Source: CADCVW01 sp964251385 (GTDB lineage: Bacteria > Pseudomonadota > Alphaproteobacteria > Sphingomonadales > Sphingomonadaceae). Taken from it: DNA of 64,000 bases. Below, one piece after another: positions 57,375 to 64,000 of this stretch. Each line of letters opens with the position of its first letter. The stretch's first letter is position 1. The stretch covers positions 186,001 through 250,000 of the forward strand of contig CAXUJK010000003.1 in the NCBI GenBank assembly GCA_964251385.1. Direction: 5' to 3'. A model generated the notes under the pieces. It saw nothing but the letters and a program-made list of their open reading frames with translations. It ran no database searches and was not told the origin of the DNA. Position numbers and translations under genes: made by a program.

Positions 57375-60230
57375 ATGCTCAAGTCCATGTGGCTGCTGTC
57401 GACCTGTATCTTCGCGGTCGTGGCGAGCCCCGCGCATGCGCAGGACAGCAGCGGGTCGGGCGATGCCGCGGGGCAGACGCCGACCACGCCGGTGGACAGC
57501 CCGACGGCCGCGGGCGCGGTGCAGGCCGAGACCAATCCGGCACCGACCCCGGACGACAGCGACGTCAACCGCGGCGAGATCATCATCACCGCGACCAGGC
57601 GCGCGAGTCCGTTGTCGAACGTGCCGATCGCGGTGTCCGCGGTTACCGCACAGTCGCTGCAGAATTCGGGTGCGACGGACATCCGGCAGTTGAACCAGCT
57701 CGCGCCGTCGCTGCTCGTGTCGTCGACCGGCAACGAGGCCAACGGCTCCGCGCGTATCCGCGGCATCGGCACGGTGGGCGACAATCCCGGGCTCGAGTCC
57801 TCGGTCGCAACCTTCATCGACGGCGTGTACCGCAGCCGCACGGGTGCAGGCCTCAACGAACTGGGCGAGATCGAGCGCATCGAGGTCCTGCGCGGACCGC
57901 AGGGCACGTTGTTCGGCCGCAACGCGTCGGCGGGCCTCATCAACATCGTCTCCAAGAAGCCGAACCTTTCCGAGTCCGAGGGCTACGCGGAAGCGACCTA
58001 CGGCAATTACGACTTCCTGCGGTTCAGCGGCGGCGTTTCCGGACCCATCGGCGGCGACACGATCGGCTACCGGCTCGACGGCGTGTACGTGAAGCGCGAC
58101 GGCTTCTACCGCAACGTCACGCAGGGCGGCGACAGCGAGTCGCGCGTCAACGACCGCGACCGCTTCTTCGTGCGCGGCCAGATCCTGTTCGAACCGACGG
58201 ACGCGCTGTCGATCCGCCTGATCGGCGACTATTCCAAGCGCGACGAGAGCTGCTGCGGCGCGGTGTTCGTCGCGACCAAGGAGACGTTCGACAACACGCG
58301 CGCGGGCGAGCCCGGCGCGCCGAACCCGTTCAACACGGACGGCAACGTCAGCTTCTCGGCGACCAACCGCATCGTCGACATCCTGAACCATCCGTTCTTC
58401 AACGCGGGCGTCCCGCCGCGCGGCACGCTCGACCCGTTCAACCGCCAGGTCCGCGTCACGCCGGGCCGCACGTACCAGAGCAAGACCAAGGACTACGGCG
58501 GTTCCGGGCAGGTCGACCTGGACGTCGGGCCGGGCACGCTGACGTCGATCACCGCCTATCGCGAGTACAAGGCGGGCGGCGCGTCCGACATCGACTACAC
58601 GAACGCGGACATCACGTACCGCGACGACGACGGACGCGCGTTCCGCCAGTTCAAGACGTTCACGCAGGAGCTTCGCTTCCAGGCGTCATTGTTGGACGAT
58701 CGGCTCGATTTCCTGCTCGGCGGCTACTACTCCAACGAAAAGCTGACGCTGTCGGAGAACGCCAAGTTCGGAACGCAGTACGGCGCGTTCGCCGCCTGCC
58801 GCATCGTCGCGACGATCAGCCCCAACCCCGTTCTGCGTTCGCCGGGTTCGCCCGGGTGCCTGAGCGCAGCGGGACGCAGTCCCCTCGGTCTCGGCGCGGC
58901 TTTCGGGCCCGCGAGCCCGCTCGTGATCGCGGGCATCGACCGGCTCAGCACGCTCAGCGACCTGGGCGACCAGCAAGCATTGTACCGGCAGGACAGCGAG
59001 AACTACGCGATCTTCACCCACAACATCTTCAACATCACCGATCGTCTCAGCCTGACGCTGGGCGCGCGCTACACCAAGGAGACCAAGGACTTCGACGCGC
59101 GCTTCCAGAACAACAACACGGTCTGTCCGGCGCAGCAGGCGGCGCTCGGACCGTTGCTCGCGAACGCGGCGCTTCGGCCCATCGTCGGCGGCATCATCAC
59201 GCTGACCTGCACGGGCAATTCGAGCGCGGGGCTCAACAACCTAGTGCTGAACAGCGACCGCAAAGAGGACGAGTTCACGGGGACCGGCGTGCTGTCGTTC
59301 AAGCCGACCCCGCAGCTGCTGACCTACGCCAGCTATTCGAAGGGTTACAAGGCGGGCGGGTTCAACCTCGATCGTTCCGACCTGGGCGGCATCAACGGGC
59401 CGTTGTCTCCGCGCACCGCGGCCGACGCGGACGGGCTGCAGTTCGACGCCGAAAAGGTCGATGCCTACGAAGTCGGCGCCAAGTTCACGCGCCGCAACTT
59501 CAACCTCAACGTCGCGATCTTCCGTCAGGAGTTCGAGAATTTCCAGCTGAACACGTTCAACGGGTCGGTGTTCATCGTCCAGAACGTCCAGGCGTGCGGC
59601 ACCAGCATCAACTTCGCGGATCGCGATTCGAGCCCCACGACGGGGACGTGCCCGGGCAAGACCAAGGCCGGCGTGATCAGCCAGGGAATCGAGATCGAGG
59701 CCGCATTCTACCCCACGCGCAATCTTCAAATCGCGGTTGGACACACTTATGCCGACACCTACTTCCGCAAGAACCTGGTCGGCAGCTCGTCGGGCGAAGC
59801 GCTCGATCCCGGCCTGTTCCTGCTGTCGGGCAACAACCTGTCCAACGCGCCGCGCAACGTCGAGACCGCGTCCATCACGTGGACGCCCGAACTGACGAGC
59901 GGCGGGATCAAGGGCCTGGTCTACGTCGATACGCGCATCACGTCCGGCTACAACACCGGGTCCGACCTGTTCCCGGAAAAGGCGCAGGAAGGCTACGCCT
60001 TGGTCAATGCACGCCTGGGTGTGCGGGGCCCGAACGGGGCCTGGGGACTGGAGATCTGGTCGCAGAACCTTCTGAACAAGGACTACCAGCAAGTCGCGTT
60101 CAACACCCCGTTCCTGGGCGCGGGCAGCATCGCGGCGACGCAGGCGTTCGGCGTTACGGGCAACCAGCTCTTCACGAGCTTCCTGGCGGAACCGCGGACG
60201 TACGGGGTTACGGCACGCACTCGGTTCTAA
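57375..60230 (+). CDS. TonB-dependent outer-membrane receptor
   Basis: The 951-residue receptor has a signal peptide (MLKSMWLLSTCIFAVVASPA, cleavage after AHA, ~23) and a low-complexity linker. The TonB box-like GEIIITATRRASPLSNVP precedes the plug domain (ATDIRQLNQLAPSLLVSS, VATFIDGVYRSRTGAGL, GPQGTLFGRNASAGLINIVSKKP). A 22-strand barrel ends in RTRF. It is of the large sphingomonad type, with an unidentified substrate. ATG 57,375 follows AGGAGA (57,361). No Fur box was recognised in the 154-bp leader. Confidence 0.96.
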   Translation: MLKSMWLLSTCIFAVVASPAHAQDSSGSGDAAGQTPTTPVDSPTAAGAVQAETNPAPTPDDSDVNRGEIIITATRRASPLSNVPIAVSAVTAQSLQNSGATDIRQLNQLAPSLLVSSTGNEANGSARIRGIGTVGDNPGLESSVATFIDGVYRSRTGAGLNELGEIERIEVLRGPQGTLFGRNASAGLINIVSKKPNLSESEGYAEATYGNYDFLRFSGGVSGPIGGDTIGYRLDGVYVKRDGFYRNVTQGGDSESRVNDRDRFFVRGQILFEPTDALSIRLIGDYSKRDESCCGAVFVATKETFDNTRAGEPGAPNPFNTDGNVSFSATNRIVDILNHPFFNAGVPPRGTLDPFNRQVRVTPGRTYQSKTKDYGGSGQVDLDVGPGTLTSITAYREYKAGGASDIDYTNADITYRDDDGRAFRQFKTFTQELRFQASLLDDRLDFLLGGYYSNEKLTLSENAKFGTQYGAFAACRIVATISPNPVLRSPGSPGCLSAAGRSPLGLGAAFGPASPLVIAGIDRLSTLSDLGDQQALYRQDSENYAIFTHNIFNITDRLSLTLGARYTKETKDFDARFQNNNTVCPAQQAALGPLLANAALRPIVGGIITLTCTGNSSAGLNNLVLNSDRKEDEFTGTGVLSFKPTPQLLTYASYSKGYKAGGFNLDRSDLGGINGPLSPRTAADADGLQFDAEKVDAYEVGAKFTRRNFNLNVAIFRQEFENFQLNTFNGSVFIVQNVQACGTSINFADRDSSPTTGTCPGKTKAGVISQGIEIEAAFYPTRNLQIAVGHTYADTYFRKNLVGSSSGEALDPGLFLLSGNNLSNAPRNVETASITWTPELTSGGIKGLVYVDTRITSGYNTGSDLFPEKAQEGYALVNARLGVRGPNGAWGLEIWSQNLLNKDYQQVAFNTPFLGAGSIAATQAFGVTGNQLFTSFLAEPRTYGVTARTRF

Positions 60231-60253
60231 GAGGACGACGCGGCGCGGGGGGT

Positions 60254-62935
60254 CTATCCTCGCGCTGCCGCCTCCAGCGTGCGGGCGAGCGTGGCGACCC
60301 GGCCGGGGTCCACGATCTTGGCGCCCGCGTGGTCGGTCAGATAGAACACGTCGACCGCGCGCTCGCCGTACGTCGCGATGTGCGCGCTGTGGATCGCGCC
60401 GCCCTGCAGGCGTAGCGCCGCCGCCAGGTCGCTGAGCAAGGCGGGGCGGTCGCCCGCGTTGATCTCGACGACTGTGAACCGGTTCGATGCCTGGTTGTCG
60501 ACCAGCGCGGACGCCTCGATGCGTGCGGCGGCGGGGCGCGGCATGCGGCGCGACAGGCGTTCGCCGGGGTCGTTGCGGCCGTCGACCGCCTCGCGGATGC
60601 CGCGCTTCATGCGCACCAGATGTTCGGGATCGTCGAACGCGGTCCCGTCGAGTTTTTGGACGAGGATGTTGTCGAGCGCGCGGCCATCCGATCCGGTGTA
60701 GACGCGCGCGTCGATGATGTTTCCGCCGGCTGCGCTGATCGCGGTGACGATGCGTCCAAACAGGCCCGGACCGTCGGGCGCGACGACGCCGACGAGGGTA
60801 GCGGCCCGGCCCGCGTCGATGGCGGACGACACGGTCACCCTGCGCCGATCGGTCGCGGCGGCGATCAGGTGACGCGCGTTGAGGACCTGCACGTCGGCGG
60901 TTTCCGCGATCCACCAGGCGTCGGGCAGCGCGCCGACGTGGCGGTCGCGGTCTGCCGCGACCCAGCCGAGCGCTGCATCGAGGTCCGCCCGCTTCGCCTC
61001 GACGATCTCGCTTCGACCACGCTGCTTGTGTCCGAGCCGCAGCATTTCTTCCGCCGCGTCGTGGAGCGTGCGCAGAAGTTCGCGTTTCCATCCGCTCCAT
61101 GACGTCGGACCGACCGCGCGGATGTCGACGATCGTCAGCACCGTCAGCAGGCGCAGGCGTTCGGGGCTCTGCACGACGCCCGCAAAATCGGCGATCGTCT
61201 TGGGGTCGGCGAGGTCGCGCTTGAACGCGGTGCGGCTGATCAGCAGATGATGGCGGACGAGCCACGCGACCGTGTCCGTTTCCGCCGCGCTCAGGCCTAG
61301 ACGCGGGCACAGTCTTTGGGCGATCTCCGCGCCCAGCACGCTGTGATCGCCGCCGCGGCCCTTGGCGATGTCGTGAAGCAGGACGGCGACGTAGAGCACG
61401 CGGCGTTGCGCGACCTGACGGAACAAGGCCGTGGCAAGCGGGTGGTCGTCGCGAAGCTGCCCACGTTCGATGCGGGACAGGAGCCCGAGCGCGCGCAGGG
61501 TGTGTTCGTCGACGGTGTAGTGGTGGTACATGTCGAACTGCATCTGCGCGACGATGCGGCCGAAATCTGGAACGAAGCGCCCGAGCACGCCGGCCTCGTT
61601 CATCCACCGCAACGGCGCTTCGGGGTCGCGCGGCGAGGTCAGCACATCGAGGAAATATCCGTTCGCCCGCGGATCGGCACGGACCTCCGCATCGATCAGG
61701 CGCGCGTCGCGCACGGCGAGCCGCATCGTGCGCGGGTGCACTTCGACGAAGTGCAGGTCGGCGAGCGCGAACAGTTGCAGGAGGCGCACCGGGTCGGCGG
61801 CGAACCAACCCTCGTCCGGCGCGGCTATGCGGCCGCGGTCCATGACGAAGCCGTCGAGCTTGGGCGCGCGCTTGACGAGCGCGAGCAGGGCAGGGAGGCC
61901 GAAGCGCGATCCCTTGGGCGCGAAATCCTCGTCGATCTGCGCCAGGAACACGCCCGACAGGTCGCCGACCGCCTTTGCCTGGCGAAAGTAGAACTGCATG
62001 AAGCGCTCGACCGCCGACTTGCCGGGGCGATCCGCGTAATTCATGCGCGCCGCGATCTCGCGTTGCGCGTCGAACCCGAGCCGTTCCTCCGCGCGGCCGG
62101 ACAGGTCGTGGAGATGACAACGAACCGACCAGAAGAAGCGTTCGGCGCGGCCGAAGCGGCGCAGTTCGTCGGCGTCGAACAGCCCGGCGGCGACGAGTTC
62201 GGGCGCGCGGCGCACCCGGTACGCGTATTTGCCGATCCACAGCAGCGTGTGGAGGTCGCGCAAGGCCCCCTTGCCGTCCTTGACGTCGGGTTCGACGACG
62301 TAGCGGCTGTCCCCGCGTGCGACGTGGCGCTGGTTGCGCTCGGCGAGCTTGGCGGTGACGAACGCCGGCGCGGTGGAGGCCTGCAGCGTGGCGAAACGGG
62401 CGGACAGGTCGTCGAATACCGCCATGTCGCCGCAAACGGGACGCGCTTCGAGCAACGCGGTGCGGACGGACATGTCGTTGGTGGCGAGCCGCATGAACTC
62501 GTCGACCGACGCGTTCTGCTGTCCCAGCTTGAGCCCCAGATCCCACAATAGATACAGCATCGCCTCGACGCGGGCCTCGGCCCAGGGATTGCGGCGCGAC
62601 GGCGTGAGGAACAGGATGTCGACATCGGAGTGCAGCGCCATCTCCGCACGCCCGTAACCGCCGAGCGCCACGACCGCGAGGCGCTCGCCCGTGGTGCGGT
62701 TGGCGGAGGGGTAGAGGCGGTCGCACGTGAAGTCGTGCACCGCACCGACGATGTCGTCGGTCAGCTGGGCGTAGGCGGCGGCGACGCGCATGCCTTCGCC
62801 GGGATGTCGGCGAAGGCGTTCACCGATGGCGGCGCGTCCGGCGGCAAACGCGGGTTTGATGAGCGCGGCGGCGGATCGGCGGAGGTCAGCGGGGGGTGCT
62901 TCCGGAAGGGCAAGGAGCTGATCGGTGAGACTCAT
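60254..62935 (-). CDS. glnD: [protein-PII] uridylyltransferase / uridylyl-removing enzyme
   Basis: The 893-residue nitrogen sensor has an N-terminal nucleotidyltransferase domain (GGYGRAEMALHSDVD with Asp104/Asp106), then the GlnD linker region. An HD hydrolase domain contains LLHDIAKGRGGDHSVLG, and two C-terminal ACT domains contain GVVAPDGPGLFGRIVTAIS and NAGDRPALLSDLAAALR, which sense glutamine. It modifies PII to control glutamine synthetase. ATG 62,935 overlaps the mutS stop by 4 bases. Confidence 0.97.
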   Translation of the reverse strand: MSLTDQLLALPEAPPADLRRSAAALIKPAFAAGRAAIGERLRRHPGEGMRVAAAYAQLTDDIVGAVHDFTCDRLYPSANRTTGERLAVVALGGYGRAEMALHSDVDILFLTPSRRNPWAEARVEAMLYLLWDLGLKLGQQNASVDEFMRLATNDMSVRTALLEARPVCGDMAVFDDLSARFATLQASTAPAFVTAKLAERNQRHVARGDSRYVVEPDVKDGKGALRDLHTLLWIGKYAYRVRRAPELVAAGLFDADELRRFGRAERFFWSVRCHLHDLSGRAEERLGFDAQREIAARMNYADRPGKSAVERFMQFYFRQAKAVGDLSGVFLAQIDEDFAPKGSRFGLPALLALVKRAPKLDGFVMDRGRIAAPDEGWFAADPVRLLQLFALADLHFVEVHPRTMRLAVRDARLIDAEVRADPRANGYFLDVLTSPRDPEAPLRWMNEAGVLGRFVPDFGRIVAQMQFDMYHHYTVDEHTLRALGLLSRIERGQLRDDHPLATALFRQVAQRRVLYVAVLLHDIAKGRGGDHSVLGAEIAQRLCPRLGLSAAETDTVAWLVRHHLLISRTAFKRDLADPKTIADFAGVVQSPERLRLLTVLTIVDIRAVGPTSWSGWKRELLRTLHDAAEEMLRLGHKQRGRSEIVEAKRADLDAALGWVAADRDRHVGALPDAWWIAETADVQVLNARHLIAAATDRRRVTVSSAIDAGRAATLVGVVAPDGPGLFGRIVTAISAAGGNIIDARVYTGSDGRALDNILVQKLDGTAFDDPEHLVRMKRGIREAVDGRNDPGERLSRRMPRPAAARIEASALVDNQASNRFTVVEINAGDRPALLSDLAAALRLQGGAIHSAHIATYGERAVDVFYLTDHAGAKIVDPGRVATLARTLEAAARG

Positions 62936-64000
62936 TCGGTCGCCGCGGCGCGCTTGAGGTCGTACAGGGCGGCGAGCGCGTCGCGTGGGCTGAGCGCGTC
63001 GATGTCGATCGCACCCAGCGCGGTGCGCAACGGGTCGGGCGCGGGTTCGGCCAGGGCGGCGAACAGCGGCAGGTCGTCGAGGCCCGCGGCGATGCCTCCA
63101 GTCGCGGCGCGGCCCTGTTCCAGCTTGGCGAGCACGGCGCGGGCGCGCGCCACGACGGGGGCGGGGAGGCCGGCGAGCTTGGCGACCGCGAGCCCGTAGC
63201 TCTGCATCGCCTCGCCGCGTTCGACTTCGTGGAGGAAGACGAGCTCGCCCTTGTACTCGCGCGCGCGAACGTGGTGGAGGGACAGCGCGTCGAGTTTCGA
63301 GGCGAGCCGGGTCAGCTCGTGATAATGCGTGGCGAACAGGCAGCGGCAGCGGTTGGCGTCATGGATCGCCTCCAATACCGCCCAGGCGATGGCAAGCCCG
63401 TCATAGGTGGAGGTGCCGCGACCGACTTCGTCGAGAATGACCAGGCTGTTCGGCGTTGCCTGGCTGAGGATAGCGGCGGTTTCGACCATCTCGACCATGA
63501 AGGTGGAGCGGCCTTTTGCCAGATTGTCGGACGCGCCGACGCGGGAGAAGAGGCGGTCGACGATGCCGAGTTTGGCGGCGGTCGCGGGAACGAACGATCC
63601 GGCCTGCGCGAGAACCGCGATCAGCGCGTTCTGGCGCAGGAACGTAGACTTGCCGCCCATGTTGGGGCCGGTGACGAGCCAGACACGCGCATCGGCGGAC
63701 AGGCGGCAGTCGTTGGCGATGAAGCGGGCGCTGGCGGCGCGCAAAGCGGCCTCGACGACGGGGTGGCGGCCGCCCTCGACCTCGAAGCAGGATCGGTCGA
63801 CGAAGGCGGGGCGGCACCAGTTCGCTTCGTCGGCGAGAGTCGCCAAGCCGGCGGCGACGTCGATGCGGGCGAGCGCGTCGCAGGTCGCCGCGATCGCGGG
63901 CGCGCGGGCCATGGCGAGGGCAGTCAGCTCCTCCAGATGCGCCGCCTCCGCCGCAACCGCGTGCGCGCCCGATTGCGTCACGCGCAGCGCGACTTCGTGC
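62932..64000 (-). CDS. mutS: DNA mismatch repair protein MutS, C-terminal part (5' end beyond window)
   Basis: About 355 residues of the MutS C-terminus are present. Clamp/core helices are followed by the ABC ATPase: Walker A TGPNMGGKSTFLRQ, signature GRSTFMVEMVETA, Walker B LVILDEVGRGTSTYDG, and ATHYHELTRL. The dimerisation tail follows. The mismatch-binding domains lie outside. It forms an operon with glnD through a 4-base overlap. Confidence 0.96.
   Translation of the reverse strand, partial: HEVALRVTQSGAHAVAAEAAHLEELTALAMARAPAIAATCDALARIDVAAGLATLADEANWCRPAFVDRSCFEVEGGRHPVVEAALRAASARFIANDCRLSADARVWLVTGPNMGGKSTFLRQNALIAVLAQAGSFVPATAAKLGIVDRLFSRVGASDNLAKGRSTFMVEMVETAAILSQATPNSLVILDEVGRGTSTYDGLAIAWAVLEAIHDANRCRCLFATHYHELTRLASKLDALSLHHVRAREYKGELVFLHEVERGEAMQSYGLAVAKLAGLPAPVVARARAVLAKLEQGRAATGGIAAGLDDLPLFAALAEPAPDPLRTALGAIDIDALSPRDALAALYDLKRAAATE

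Noticed and set aside
57314..60415. 1,033-codon plus-strand frame overlapping the TonB receptor
   Set aside because: The receptor frame shows the plug and barrel motifs; this one is a low-complexity Arg-rich shadow.
59241..62726. 1,161-codon minus-strand frame over glnD and the TonB receptor end
   Set aside because: Arg/Pro-rich translation without motifs; it is a second frame of glnD.
1..64000. CRISPR arrays, rRNA genes, complete insertion sequences, integrases
   Set aside because: Looked for regularly spaced repeats, rRNA motifs and full transposase or integrase frames; only the IS1595 tail was found.

Overview
The window is high-GC chromosomal DNA from an alphaproteobacterium. Gene content and order point to a sphingomonad: leuS-lptE-holA, parAB-rsmG-mnmGE-DUF6489, rho-hemJ-hemE beside a kinase/pyrophosphorylase gene, ftsK with lolA and xthA, and a TonB receptor with a long outer-membrane barrel. 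No rRNA, CRISPR array or complete mobile element was found; one tRNA (Gly, GCC) is present.

Layout. 1-5.4 kb: end of rsmB, a tiny SDHAF4-like gene, gpsA-tsaD (minus) and hemC-hemD-membrane protein (plus). 5.4-16.5 kb is an accessory block: alpha/beta hydrolase, HxlR regulator, AceE-like transketolase, aldo/keto reductase, an AraC-family gene split by a restriction-modification island with an IS1595-type transposase remnant, a decapitated xanthine dehydrogenase gene and a second hydrolase. It ends at tRNA-Gly. 16.8-24.9 kb: thioredoxin/TPR protein, Lon-like protein, Trm112-like protein, a divergent LytTR regulator/S41 protease pair, ubiH-type monooxygenase and ftsK. 25-31.5 kb is a second accessory insertion: subtilisin-like protease, a KaiC-like ATPase overlapping a hybrid histidine kinase, and two unknown genes. 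32-40.7 kb: lolA, xthA, ribA, yggS, outer-membrane protein, DUF3576-leuS-lptE-holA.

40.7-60 kb looks like the chromosome origin region. Every gene from parB to hemE (40.7-50.6 kb) reads leftward and every gene from ppsR to the TonB receptor (50.9-60.2 kb) reads rightward. The 317-bp hemE-ppsR gap, the classical alphaproteobacterial oriC position, holds inverted DnaA-box-like sequences. ParB-site-like palindromes lie beside or inside parAB, mnmG/mnmE, lptE and more weakly elsewhere. The right end carries glnD and the 3' part of mutS on the minus strand.

The most unusual structure is the AraC gene at 10.26-14.17 kb. Its N-terminus (13,971-14,171) and its remainder (10,260-10,922) are recognisable parts of one gene, separated by about 3 kb. 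The insert holds a BcgI-like fused nuclease-methyltransferase gene, a frameshifted specificity gene, a small Cys-rich gene and a transposase tail. The AraC N-terminus is fused in frame to the transposase tail, and this chimeric frame runs into the methyltransferase start through a TGATG overlap.
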